Assembly (NCBI RefSeq): GCF_024623325.1 | Contig: NZ_JANJZD010000023.1 | Coordinates: 26,719 to 90,718, forward strand | Direction of reading: 5' to 3' | From: Acetatifactor muris | GTDB taxonomy: Bacteria > Bacillota > Clostridia > Lachnospirales > Lachnospiraceae | DNA: 64,000 bases | Translations under genes and position numbers: made by a program | Shown: positions 1 through 8,800 of the stretch, in pieces | Numbering within the stretch: position 1 is the first letter of the stretch | How the letters are laid out: each line of letters begins with the position of its first letter | The notes under the pieces: generated by a model | The model's database searches: none | What the model was told of the DNA's origin: nothing | The model's input: only the letters and a program-made list of their open reading frames with translations

Positions 1-1
1 T

Positions 2-2563
2 CTATATACCGGAAATACTTTCACAGATTTCCCGGTACATTTGCAACAACAGCGGGTGATTTTCCTGAATGTATGCGACATTTTCTTCCTTACCTGCCTG
101 TTCCAGGGCTTTGGCCTGTTTGGAGAGCTCTTCAGCACCAATAGTCAGTGAAGTACTCTTCAGTGCATGGACCTTGATGGCATAATCCTTCCAGTTGGCA
201 GAGTCATAGAGAGCAATCAGCTCTGAACGCTTCTCTGCTTCCTGGTCATGGAACATCTGCAGCATTTCCAGGTAAAATTCTTCTTCTCCGCTGCAGTAAT
301 CCAGTCCCAGCCCCACGTTAATACCGGCCCGTACAAGCGAACCATAAGACCGGGAAGATTTCTCCGTCTCTGTGTTAGAATCTTCAGGAACTGGATCGTC
401 ACGGTGGCGTATATCTTCGGCTTCGGAGACCTTTTCTTCTATCGCACTGACAGTATTGCCTTCTTCCGGATTCTCTGACAGCGGCTCTGTGTCTGAAGTA
501 CCTGTGTCATATACCATACAGTGCTCCGGCAGAACCCGGCGCAGAACCCTTTCCAGAACAGAGCGTTCAATGGGTTTGGGAATAAATTCCGTAAAGCCTT
601 CGCTTCGAAACATTTCTCTGGCACCGCTGATGGTATTTGCCGTCAGAGCAATCACAGGCAGATCCTTGTACATGCCGTTATTCATTTCCCGGATACGCCG
701 CAGTGTTTCCACCCCGTCAAAGCCGGGCATCATATGATCCAGAAAGATTACATCATATGAAGTTTCAGCACACCGCTCTACAGCCGCTTTTCCGCTGAGA
801 CATGTGTCCACCTGAATGCCGTAGCTTCCAAGGACACCTTTGGCCACCAGAAGATTCATTTCTTCATCATCCACCGCCAATACTCTGACATTTGTACAGG
901 TAAAAGGTCTGTGCCCTGCAGCACGGGCTTCTTCGAAACAGGTATCCTCTTCTGTAACACCAAGCAGATTTACGATAGAGAGAACAAAGAAAGGCTTACG
1001 CAGCACTTTCAGACGGCTGTCTTCATCCAGAGTGAAGGATTTCTCAGCAATCACTGCAACGGGTATTGTCTTCGCCATTTCCTCATAATAAGGAGGGTTG
1101 GCCATATACTCTGTCTGGGCAATGAAGATGTGAGTCAGCTTATGATCTCGCTGCAGCTTCAATAATCCCTCAAAGTTATGGGCCTGATAGCCTTCAATAC
1201 CCAGCCCCTCCACTATGTGCAGGATCATATCATCATAATATTTTCTGACCTCATCACGACTGTACCTCTCCGGCTTGAAAAAGCATGCAATGCACAGCTT
1301 GGAAGCTTCCGGCACTATAATGCAGGGAGTTTCATCCTCCACACCCTGGGGAATTGTGATATGTACCTGCAGTCCCTGCTGCGATTCGCTTTCAAAATGG
1401 ACAAAACCGCCCATGGCGTGAAGCAGGCCTCTGGCAATGGGAATTCCCAGGCCGAGTCCGCCCACATATCGACGACTTCCGGAGTCCGCCTGATAGAAAT
1501 CGTCAATCATCCGGTCAAGCTGTTCAGACTTCATGCCGATGCCGGTATCTTTGATATCGATGGTCAGATTGACTCCGTAGTTTTCCCGCCGGAAGCCGAC
1601 CCGGACATCTATACCGCCTTCTTCGGTAAACTTAAGAGAATTCTCCAGGAGAATGTTCAGCACATGAGAGATTTTTTCCGCATCTCCTATTAGAGTGGTC
1701 GGTATTCGCGGATCCATATCAAATATCAGCTCCAGGTGGTGGCTGCTGTTCTGCAGTGCCGTTGTGGTAATTACATCATTGAGCACTGAAGTAATCTTGT
1801 AAGCTTCCTTCGCTGCGGACAGAGTGTTCTCCACGATTTCCGTATAGTCAAGAATATTGTTGATCTGGCTTGACAGACGCTTGCCGGCCAGTTTTATGGA
1901 CTGTATATTTTCCCGAACTTCGGAAGAAATGTCCTTTCCCAGCGTCACTTCACTGATTCCGATTACCATATTGACCGGAGTCCGCAGTTCATGGGATACA
2001 TTTGACAGAAAATCGGCATTCTGCTGCACGGCTATCGCCAGCTGCTCCTGCATGGAAGCATATTTTTCATACTCCTTGCGTCTTCTGTTGATTCGATACC
2101 TTCCCACTGTCACTGCACCTGCTACTGCTGCCACACCCATCAGCAGCCGCAGCACGGACTGCTCTGTCAGGCTGGTGTTGATATTATCCAATACCAGGGC
2201 ATGATACAGCAGAAGTGACGCATACAGAGCGGCTGCCATATACAGCAGCCGCTTTCGATTCAGCAGGGACAAAAGCAGGAGCACCACGCAGGCAACCAGA
2301 GGAATGTCGTATAGTGTAGTATGGTGTACTCCGAAGAAAAAGAATTCAATTAAAAGTAATCCTGTGCAGATATTTTCATAGAGCAGATCTGAACCGATTC
2401 TTCCGATATGAAGCCACCACACTGCCAGACAGCTGATGATAATCAGAGGAATCATCCACAGCTCCCACATCATGCTCAGAGTAATCAGACTCAGTATTAC
2501 GCTCAATATACTGAGGGTGGAGGCCATCAGTATATGCATGCTTGTCTGTGCTTCCGTTCTCAT
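2..2563 (-). CDS. Hybrid sensor histidine kinase/response regulator with HPt domain
   Basis: An 853-residue membrane kinase expected to autophosphorylate and relay phosphate His-Asp-His within one chain. The first ~160 residues are a hydrophobic multi-pass region. A HisKA box NVSHELRTP follows (His about 191), then a HATPase domain with N box LENSLKFT, DTGIGM and GGLGLGIPIA. A receiver-like stretch (about 415-550) has no obvious phosphoacceptor aspartate. A canonical receiver comes next (VLAVDDEE, LDHMMPG, Asp about 608, KP), and a C-terminal HPt has VHALKST (His about 798). The stop lies at the left window edge, so the gene is complete. Its ATG overlaps the response-regulator stop (TAATG), which implies translational coupling. 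The signal sensed is unknown. Confidence 0.93.
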   Translation of the reverse strand: MRTEAQTSMHILMASTLSILSVILSLITLSMMWELWMIPLIIISCLAVWWLHIGRIGSDLLYENICTGLLLIEFFFFGVHHTTLYDIPLVACVVLLLLSLLNRKRLLYMAAALYASLLLYHALVLDNINTSLTEQSVLRLLMGVAAVAGAVTVGRYRINRRRKEYEKYASMQEQLAIAVQQNADFLSNVSHELRTPVNMVIGISEVTLGKDISSEVRENIQSIKLAGKRLSSQINNILDYTEIVENTLSAAKEAYKITSVLNDVITTTALQNSSHHLELIFDMDPRIPTTLIGDAEKISHVLNILLENSLKFTEEGGIDVRVGFRRENYGVNLTIDIKDTGIGMKSEQLDRMIDDFYQADSGSRRYVGGLGLGIPIARGLLHAMGGFVHFESESQQGLQVHITIPQGVEDETPCIIVPEASKLCIACFFKPERYSRDEVRKYYDDMILHIVEGLGIEGYQAHNFEGLLKLQRDHKLTHIFIAQTEYMANPPYYEEMAKTIPVAVIAEKSFTLDEDSRLKVLRKPFFVLSIVNLLGVTEEDTCFEEARAAGHRPFTCTNVRVLAVDDEEMNLLVAKGVLGSYGIQVDTCLSGKAAVERCAETSYDVIFLDHMMPGFDGVETLRRIREMNNGMYKDLPVIALTANTISGAREMFRSEGFTEFIPKPIERSVLERVLRRVLPEHCMVYDTGTSDTEPLSENPEEGNTVSAIEEKVSEAEDIRHRDDPVPEDSNTETEKSSRSYGSLVRAGINVGLGLDYCSGEEEFYLEMLQMFHDQEAEKRSELIALYDSANWKDYAIKVHALKSTSLTIGAEELSKQAKALEQAGKEENVAYIQENHPLLLQMYREICESISGI

Positions 2564-2922
2564 TATTGATCAAGCTCCTTTTCAACACGATCCAGTAAAG
2601 CATTAGGCATAAAGGGCTTCTTCAGATAATTCACTGCCCCCAGCCTGATGGCATTCATCACGTCATCCTCATCTCCGGACGCGGTCAGAAAAATTACCGG
2701 AGTTTCAATATTTTTGTCCTTCATGTGTTCAAAAGTCTCAATACCGCTCATCCCCGGCATTGCAATGTCCAGGAGGATCAGATCAAATTTTTCCTTTTCA
2801 AGCTTATAAAGAGCAGCTTCTCCTGATTCCACAGACACTACTTCATAATGCTTCACCAGAATCAGTGCGGTTCTTCTCAAATTCATTGCGTCATCATCCA
2901 CTATCAAGATACGTTTCTGCAT
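2563..2922 (-). CDS. Single-domain response regulator
   Basis: A stand-alone receiver of 119 residues beginning MQKRILIVDDD, with acidic pocket DDD, phosphoacceptor region LLDIAMPG, TAS and a KP motif near the end. It has no DNA-binding output domain. The start at 2922 is preferred because AAGGAGA lies just upstream; a longer frame adds 13 residues without such a site. It is co-transcribed with the hybrid kinase immediately downstream (1-nt overlap) and is probably a phosphorelay intermediate or partner of it. Confidence 0.9.
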   Translation of the reverse strand: MQKRILIVDDDAMNLRRTALILVKHYEVVSVESGEAALYKLEKEKFDLILLDIAMPGMSGIETFEHMKDKNIETPVIFLTASGDEDDVMNAIRLGAVNYLKKPFMPNALLDRVEKELDQ

Positions 2923-3084
2923 AGGCGTCTCCTTCTCAATTCTTATGATTTCCGAAAACAATCCACTCTCTATTTTAAATCAGTATGCCTCTAAAGTCAA
3001 CAGTTCTGATGCCGGGATTTCATGTATAAATGACTATTTATGGAACAGTTCAGACAGTCAAAACATACAGGCAGTTCAAACAGT

Positions 3085-3861
3085 TTACGATCCTGCGGAT
3101 TTATAATTCCGCAGTCCAACCCGATACAGCAGGCCGGCCGGCAGCAGAAAGAGCAATGAAAGCAGAGGTGACACTATATATAGAAAGCTGTCTCCCTGAT
3201 CCAGCAGATACAGCAGCGGATAATACTGCACCAGTGCCAGAGGGACCACAAAGGTGAGAAACTTCAGGATAGGTTCTCCATACACGGAAAAGGGATATCT
3301 TCCGAACTGACGCATTCCATAGGTAAAAATGTTCAGAAATTCCAGAGAACCTATGGTAAAGAAGGCAACAGCGGCAATCATCAGAAAAATGCAGAAGAAT
3401 ATGACACTTCCGCAGATTACCATCATGATGAAAACCGTCACTTTCGCCGGAGTCCACCGGATTCCGCTGGCCGGAACCGCTATGCACAGGACAATAATGG
3501 CCTGGACGAGAAGGCCCAGTCTGGTGAAATCCATGTTGGGTACAATAAGCTGCAGGAGAATGCTTCTGGGCCTTACCAGGATACGGTCCAGTTCGCCGCT
3601 TTTCAGCAGACCGGGGAATACTGCCAGCCCGCCCCCAATCATTTCGCCGATGGAAAAGGACAACATAATCACAGAAAAGCACAAAAGTACCTGGCCATAG
3701 GTAAAATCGTCTACCCCGTTGATTCTGTCAAAGATAAATTTGATACCGAAAAAAGAGGTAAAGGCAGTGAGAAACTGCCCCAGTGTTGTCAGAAAGAAAG
3801 AGACTTTGTACTGCATCTGACTTTTCAGCTCCATTACAAAATAATTCCAGTATAATCGCAT
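3085..3861 (-). CDS. ABC-2 type transporter permease (second permease)
   Basis: A 258-residue integral membrane protein with about six hydrophobic segments, of the ABC2_membrane_6 type that pairs with DrrA-like ATPases. The conserved cytoplasmic stretch GELDRILVRPRSILLQL is visible near residue 90. It is the last gene of a tight three-gene operon (ATPase, permease, permease) and starts 1 nt after the previous stop. It probably forms a heterodimeric exporter channel with the upstream permease. The substrate cannot be read from sequence. Confidence 0.88.
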   Translation of the reverse strand: MRLYWNYFVMELKSQMQYKVSFFLTTLGQFLTAFTSFFGIKFIFDRINGVDDFTYGQVLLCFSVIMLSFSIGEMIGGGLAVFPGLLKSGELDRILVRPRSILLQLIVPNMDFTRLGLLVQAIIVLCIAVPASGIRWTPAKVTVFIMMVICGSVIFFCIFLMIAAVAFFTIGSLEFLNIFTYGMRQFGRYPFSVYGEPILKFLTFVVPLALVQYYPLLYLLDQGDSFLYIVSPLLSLLFLLPAGLLYRVGLRNYKSAGS

Positions 3862-3862
3862 A

Positions 3863-4690
3863 TCAGCCTCCGTTTATAATCACTTTTTTTGTGGCCTGGG
3901 CCATGGCAGCTCTGCCGGTCAGAACCAGTATGGCCAGCCAGAAGAGCTGAAAGCAGATTCCCCTTACCGCATCGCTTCCCATCATCCGGCCGCAGAAAAT
4001 CTGCAGAGGCATATTCTGCATGGCGGCAAAGGGAAGCCACTGCACAATCCGCAGCACCGGCTCAGGGAAAAAGGGCAGCGGTATGATTCCTCCTGAGAAG
4101 AAGATGGAGGTAAGACGCACCATCATTTGAATGCCGCGCTGAGAGACCAGGTAAAAAAGGGACACATACATCAGCATGGCAAAAGCCACCGTGACGCCAA
4201 AGGCAGTCATTGCAGACAGTGTAAAGAGGATCCATTGTGTGGGAGATGTGGGAAGCGTCAGTCCGTAAGGCTTTGGCAGGAGCATTCCCAGAAGCAGAAC
4301 CGGCAGACAGTTTACCAGGGCGAAGGAAAGTCGATTGGAAGCTGACTGGCAAAACCACCATCCATAAAGCCCTGCGGGTCTTGCCAGGTCACAGGCCACG
4401 GCACCCGAGCGTATGGACGAGTAAATCTCCCCATCTGCAAATACCACTGTAAAAAGCACGATAAAGGACTGATGAGCCCACACATAGGAAACTGTCTGGG
4501 ACAGTTCCATGGGAAAAGCTGTGAGATTTGTGCGGTACAGAGCCAGATATCCCAGAACTTCCATGAGGCTCCAGAAAAAGCCTTTTATGATGACGCCCAA
4601 TACCACAGCCCGGTACTGGAGATTGAAATTGAAACGAATACGAAAAAGGGAGAAATACATTTTACAGTTTGTATTCATATTTATTTTCAC
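3863..4690 (-). CDS. ABC-2 type transporter permease (first permease)
   Basis: A 275-residue multi-pass membrane protein. The motif EIYSSIRSGAVACDLARPAG (about residues 87-106) corresponds to the GEL..LLRP segment of this permease family. The start codon overlaps the stop of the upstream ATPase (ATGA), so translation is coupled. It is likely the partner of the second permease in one exporter; the substrate is unknown. Confidence 0.88.
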   Translation of the reverse strand: MKINMNTNCKMYFSLFRIRFNFNLQYRAVVLGVIIKGFFWSLMEVLGYLALYRTNLTAFPMELSQTVSYVWAHQSFIVLFTVVFADGEIYSSIRSGAVACDLARPAGLYGWWFCQSASNRLSFALVNCLPVLLLGMLLPKPYGLTLPTSPTQWILFTLSAMTAFGVTVAFAMLMYVSLFYLVSQRGIQMMVRLTSIFFSGGIIPLPFFPEPVLRIVQWLPFAAMQNMPLQIFCGRMMGSDAVRGICFQLFWLAILVLTGRAAMAQATKKVIINGG

Positions 4691-5661
4691 AGGTTATACT
4701 CCTTATACAGTTTTGCCGCCATTTCTTCCGTGGTGACATCTGAGACAGACACATCCAGCAGATCTGTATTCTGCGCGAAATATGTGATTGCCTCGGATAC
4801 CGGAATTTCGGAAGGGTCAAAGCTCAGGACAAGTCTTCCGTCGTCGGACTGCAGCGGCATCATGCCTTCTATCGGTGTGGGAAGTGGTCCGCGATATTCA
4901 ATTGTCATGGTTTTGCGGGAGGCGATATGCTTCTTCAGGCCGGCGAGGGTTCCGTCTACCAGAACCTTTCCCTTACCGATCAACAGCACTCTCTGTGTCA
5001 GCGCTTCGATGTCCTGCATATCATGAGTGGTCAGCAGGATGGTGGTACCCCTTTCCACATTCAGACGCCGGATAAATTTCCGCACGGCAATTTTGGAGAC
5101 GGCATCCAGCCCAATGGTAGGTTCATCCAGAAAGAGCACTTTGGGATCGTGGAGCAGGGAGGCCACTATTTCACAGCGCATTCGCTGGCCCAGGCTCAGG
5201 TTTCGGACCGGAGTCTGCAGGATGTCTCCCAGATCCAGAAGTTCTGTCAAATCATTGACGTTTTTCCGGTAGCGGTCCTCCTTTACCTTGTAAATGTCAC
5301 GTATCAGCTCGAAGCTGTCCGCCACAGGGACATCCCACCAGAGCTGACTTCGCTGACCGAATACCACGCCGATGTCCCGCACATGGGCAATCCTTTCTCT
5401 GTAGGGAACCCTGCCGTTGATCACACAGGTTCCGCTGTCCGGAGTAAGTACTCCGCACATAATTTTGATTGTGGTACTTTTTCCCGCGCCGTTGGGACCG
5501 ATATATCCCACCATCTCTCTGTCACGGATGGTAAAGCTCACATCTGTCAGGGCAGGGATCAAAGTGTATTCTCTGGAAAAAAGGGATTTCAATGCATTTC
5601 CCATACCCGCCGGCCTTCTGGCCACACGGTATGTTTTACTTATTCCTGAGAGTTCTATCAT
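4687..5661 (-). CDS. ABC transporter ATP-binding protein
   Basis: A 324-residue nucleotide-binding subunit with Walker A GPNGAGKST (about residue 57), signature LSLGQRMR, Walker B VLFLDEPTIGLD and the switch region TTHDMQDIEAL. Its length, and a C-terminal extension beyond the ~220-residue core, match ATPases that serve paired ABC-2 permeases. The ATG follows GGAGGTGCGACGCA. It is the first gene of the operon, transcribed divergently from the GH5 lipoprotein gene. Confidence 0.93.
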   Translation of the reverse strand: MIELSGISKTYRVARRPAGMGNALKSLFSREYTLIPALTDVSFTIRDREMVGYIGPNGAGKSTTIKIMCGVLTPDSGTCVINGRVPYRERIAHVRDIGVVFGQRSQLWWDVPVADSFELIRDIYKVKEDRYRKNVNDLTELLDLGDILQTPVRNLSLGQRMRCEIVASLLHDPKVLFLDEPTIGLDAVSKIAVRKFIRRLNVERGTTILLTTHDMQDIEALTQRVLLIGKGKVLVDGTLAGLKKHIASRKTMTIEYRGPLPTPIEGMMPLQSDDGRLVLSFDPSEIPVSEAITYFAQNTDLLDVSVSDVTTEEMAAKLYKEYNL

Positions 5662-5743
5662 TGCGTCGCACCTCCTGCATTCTGGTAGTCGGCCTGTGAC
5701 AGCCGCAACAATATAGTAACATTTTTCAGAAAAAAGAGTAGAC

Positions 5744-5772
5744 TTGTATTTTTGTTTGTGGTAACATATACA
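5744..5772 (+). promoter_or_regulatory. Sigma-A-type promoter of the GH5 gene
   Basis: A -35 element TTGTAT (5744-5749), 17-bp spacer and -10 element TATACA (5767-5772) lie upstream of the GH5 lipoprotein gene. Initiation near 5779 would put the U-tailed hairpin at about 5776-5821 at the very 5' end of the message. Assigned from spacing and sequence only. Confidence 0.5.
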
Positions 5773-5775
5773 ATT

Positions 5776-5821
5776 AGGACCGCCAAAAATAATTTACGTT
5801 TTTGCGTCCTTATTTTTTTGA
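5776..5821 (+). terminator. Leader hairpin with U-run before the GH5 gene
   Basis: An imperfect stem pairs AGGACCGCCAAAAA with TTTTTGCGTCCT (two C bulges) and is followed by TATTTTTTT. No plus-strand gene precedes it in the window, so it is either an attenuator in the GH5 leader or a remnant terminator. Confidence 0.45.
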
Positions 5822-5862
5822 AATAAAATATAAAAACCGAGAAGGAGTGGACTGAAACAAAG

Positions 5863-7140
5863 ATGTGGAAATCAGTCAGTAAGTACATTGCATTTTCTAT
5901 ATTGTTAACAGGAATACTCTGCATTTCCGGCTGTGGGAATTCCGCTGTGGAAGCAGAATCGGAAATAAGCATAATTGAAGCAGAAATTACAGAAAAAGCA
6001 ACAGATGTGGCGGAAGACAATCCGAGTGAAATTACCGCCGGGGAAAACCGGTTAGAAGAATCGATGGAAGAAAGTGCTTCGAAAAGTGAAAACAAAGAGG
6101 AACATTCTATGGGAGAAGCTTCGAAGGGGTATATGGATGTGCCTTCCGGTGATGAGGAAGGTTCGCAGGGAAGAGAGCAGACTGTAGGCCAGCTGTCAGT
6201 GGAGGGGACAAAGCTGGTGGATGCCGCCGGCAATCCCGTACAGCTGCGGGGAATCAGCACCCATGGTCTGGCCTGGTATCCGTCGTATGTGAACGAGGCC
6301 TGTTTCCGACAGCTGAAAGAAGAGTGGGGAGCCAATGTGATAAGGCTGGCCATGTACACTGCGGAGAATGGAGGGTATTGTACAGACGGAGACAGAGAGG
6401 AGCTAAAGGCTCTGATCAAAGGGGGAGTGGAGTATGCTGCAAATAATGACATGTATGTTATTGTTGACTGGCATGTTTTATCAGACGGGAATCCCAATCA
6501 ATATCTTGAGGAATCACTGGCATTTTTCGGAGAAATGTCGGAAGCATATGCAGGATATACCAATGTGCTCTATGAGATCTGTAATGAGCCCAACGGGAAC
6601 GTTTCCTGGGGGGAGATAAAGAGCTATGCGGAGCAGGTGATTGAAGTGATTCGGGGAAATGACAAAGAGGGCGTCATTCTGGTGGGAACGCCAAACTGGT
6701 CTCAGTATGTGGACCAGGCAGCTGCAGATCCCATTCAGGGGTATGACAATATTATGTATACTCTGCATTTCTATGCGGCCACACATACAGATTCCCTGCG
6801 GGATACCATGGTGAAGGCTGTGGAATCCGGTCTTCCCGTTTTTGTGTCGGAATATGGCATCTGCGATGCCTCCGGCAATGGTGCCATCAATGCGGAGCAG
6901 GCAGACAGGTGGATTGAGGTCATGGATTCCCATAATATAAGCTATGTTGCCTGGAATCTGTCGAATAAGGCGGAGACCTCGGCAATTCTCAAGAGCAACT
7001 GTGAGAAAACAGAGAGTTTTTCAGTGGAAGATTTAAGCGATTCCGGCAAATGGCTGTATGGGATGCTGAGGGAGCGGCGCGATGCGGCCTCTGTGGGGGA
7101 GAATTCGAGAAGCTGGTCTGACAGTGGTCAGGTAAAGTAA
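5863..7140 (+). CDS. GH5-family glycoside hydrolase (cellulase-like) lipoprotein
   Basis: A 425-residue secreted protein with a lipoprotein signal (hydrophobic core, then CISGCGNS; Cys about 24). An acidic linker of roughly 100 residues leads to a GH5 catalytic barrel. Visible landmarks are LRGISTHGLAWYP, VIVDWHVL, the acid/base Glu in YEICNEPNG and the nucleophile Glu in PVFVSEYG. It probably hydrolyses beta-1,4-linked polysaccharide at the cell surface. The nearest Shine-Dalgarno (AAGGAG) lies about 15 nt before the ATG, which is longer than usual. It is monocistronic with its own promoter; exact substrate specificity is not determined. Confidence 0.9.
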   Translation: MWKSVSKYIAFSILLTGILCISGCGNSAVEAESEISIIEAEITEKATDVAEDNPSEITAGENRLEESMEESASKSENKEEHSMGEASKGYMDVPSGDEEGSQGREQTVGQLSVEGTKLVDAAGNPVQLRGISTHGLAWYPSYVNEACFRQLKEEWGANVIRLAMYTAENGGYCTDGDREELKALIKGGVEYAANNDMYVIVDWHVLSDGNPNQYLEESLAFFGEMSEAYAGYTNVLYEICNEPNGNVSWGEIKSYAEQVIEVIRGNDKEGVILVGTPNWSQYVDQAAADPIQGYDNIMYTLHFYAATHTDSLRDTMVKAVESGLPVFVSEYGICDASGNGAINAEQADRWIEVMDSHNISYVAWNLSNKAETSAILKSNCEKTESFSVEDLSDSGKWLYGMLRERRDAASVGENSRSWSDSGQVK

Positions 7141-7176
7141 CGGACACGGTTGTCTCAGGTCTTCCGTGTCCGTTTC
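7139..7176. terminator. Convergent (bidirectional) terminator
   Basis: A perfect 10-bp inverted repeat ACGGACACGG / CCGTGTCCGT with a 14-nt loop lies between the 3' ends of the GH5 gene and the sigma-factor gene. It could terminate both transcripts. Confidence 0.6.
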
Positions 7177-7201
7177 ATTATCTCCGATAGTCCATGGTAT
7201 C

Positions 7202-8491
7202 TCAGAGAATATAATCCGTAATACAGTCATACCACTGAACATATGTGATACCGTTTACGGTGAGCTGTTCATTTTCCGGAAGCTGTTCGCTCCATTTCTT
7301 CTTATAGCGGTCGAAGGCCCAGTCATCGCGGTTAAAGCGGCGCCAGAGAATGGTTCTTCCGTTGGTATCCAGGTACTGTTCCGATACCACGCCGCAGTTA
7401 TAGGTCTCGATATCCATGACACAGACAGTGTCGTAATGCTTTCCTCCGATTGTCACGGTATATCTTCCCACAATGTCCAGCAGAAATTCTTTGCCAGCAC
7501 TTGTGACAATGGTGCCTGTTCTCCGGATATCACCCTTCGGAGACAGATTTATCTCATTTCCACAGTTGTCCTCGCCGAAGCCCCAGTTAGGCATGAACTC
7601 ATCGCCGTCCAGAAATGTGATATAATTTCTGACATCACCGTCATTTCGGAGCGTTGCCAGATATCGGCAATGGGTATCGGTAAGCTGAGCCACAAAGGTA
7701 CGTTGGATTACGTCGCTTTTGTCTGAATAAGAAGCTTCCCTTGCTGTGAGTTCTATACCTTCGATACCATGTACCTTTGCCTTTCCGGTGACTTTCATAT
7801 CATATACATGGCTGCACTTGCGGGAGGGAATGTCGTACATTCCCCAGGAAAGCTTTTCTCCCGGTCTCGGGACAAGAAACCATCCCATGAGTTCCTCCCA
7901 TTTTACGGAAAACGGGGGTTTGCTGCTTTCCGTTATCGTATATTCCGGAATAAATTCAGGTAATTTCTTCATCGTACATTCTCCTTTCGTCCCATTTCCG
8001 GGATACATATTACCAGTGGGATACGGATACTGGTTTTTGAAGTTCTGCTTTGCCGTGTGAAGCCTGCTTTTTACAGTTCCCACAGGGATATTCAGCTTTT
8101 TGGCAATTTCTGTCTGGGGCATTTCCTTCCAGAAATACAGGTAAAGAATCTGTTTGTCCTTATCCCCCAGCAAATCCAGTGTTTCCTGTACATAACTTCT
8201 CTCAGAAAGTCCCTGCCTGCTGTCGGAGAGTATTGTCTCCGTCAGTTCATCCACGGGAATTTCAAGCTGAGCCGCTTTTCTTCGGAAATAATCATTGCAT
8301 TTGTTCCTGGCAATGACCAGAAGCCAGGCTTTGAAGGAAGCCTTGTTTTTCAGCTGAGGAAATTTCTGATAGGCTGACAGGTATATTTCCTGGAGTACGT
8401 CATCCGCGTCCTCTCTGGAAGGCAGACGATACCGTACAAATCGTTCCAGGGATACTCGCTCGGTCTGCAGCATTTGCTCAAAATCATCCAT
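7202..8491 (-). CDS. ECF sigma-70 factor fused to a C-terminal module
   Basis: A 429-residue protein. Residues ~5-75 are sigma region 2 (RLPSREDADDVLQEIYLSAY, AWLLVIARNKCNDYFRR). Residues ~108-160 are region 4 with helix-turn-helix (MPQTEIAKKLNIPVGTVKSR). Typical ECF factors end near residue 165. Here the frame continues for about 256 residues of soluble sequence I do not recognise. The junction codes for an in-frame ATG at 7972 with AAAGGAG eight nt upstream, so the second half could also be made as a separate protein. The ATG at 8491 follows GGAGGTGATGAT. An ECF-type promoter upstream suggests autoregulation. Whether the extension is a sensor or anti-sigma-like module is inference. Confidence 0.9.
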   Translation of the reverse strand: MDDFEQMLQTERVSLERFVRYRLPSREDADDVLQEIYLSAYQKFPQLKNKASFKAWLLVIARNKCNDYFRRKAAQLEIPVDELTETILSDSRQGLSERSYVQETLDLLGDKDKQILYLYFWKEMPQTEIAKKLNIPVGTVKSRLHTAKQNFKNQYPYPTGNMYPGNGTKGECTMKKLPEFIPEYTITESSKPPFSVKWEELMGWFLVPRPGEKLSWGMYDIPSRKCSHVYDMKVTGKAKVHGIEGIELTAREASYSDKSDVIQRTFVAQLTDTHCRYLATLRNDGDVRNYITFLDGDEFMPNWGFGEDNCGNEINLSPKGDIRRTGTIVTSAGKEFLLDIVGRYTVTIGGKHYDTVCVMDIETYNCGVVSEQYLDTNGRTILWRRFNRDDWAFDRYKKKWSEQLPENEQLTVNGITYVQWYDCITDYIL

Positions 8492-8536
8492 ATCATCACC
8501 TCCAGTCTGTCTGAAATAAAACCGGTTTCATTTATA

Positions 8537-8564
8537 TAGACGGGCGGATGACACAAAAGGTTCA
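8537..8564 (-). promoter_or_regulatory. ECF-type promoter upstream of the sigma gene
   Basis: On the minus strand TGAACC, a 16-bp spacer and CGTCTA match the general ECF promoter form (TGAAC-N16/17-CGTC). It lies about 45 bp before the sigma start codon, as expected for an autoregulated ECF factor. Confidence 0.6.
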
Positions 8565-8646
8565 TTCCGGTAAAATAAAATATTTCCTGCAATTTTAATT
8601 GTAGTATTTATTTCTATTGGCTATAATAAAATCTGCATAATAGAAA

Positions 8647-8675
8647 TTGTGAAGCAGCCTCTGTTATAGTAATAT
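8647..8675 (+). promoter_or_regulatory. Putative sigma-A promoter of the AlbA-like gene
   Basis: TTGTGA (8647-8652), a 17-bp spacer and TAATAT (8670-8675). It sits in the 309-bp divergent intergenic region, where no other gene is visible. The leader to the ATG would be about 120 nt. Confidence 0.4.
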
Positions 8676-8800
8676 GATTATATGGTTCGCGAAGCGGTTC
8701 CTATAATAGACCAGGAAAGATAAGAATGTCAATGGAAATGTTGATGACTATATGGAGAAGGAAGTAAATATCATATCCATTTGAACGAAGGAGGCTTGTA

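Noticed and set aside
5658..6497. Minus-strand frame of 279 codons
   Set aside because: Antisense of the GH5 gene, whose signal peptide and catalytic motifs are clear.
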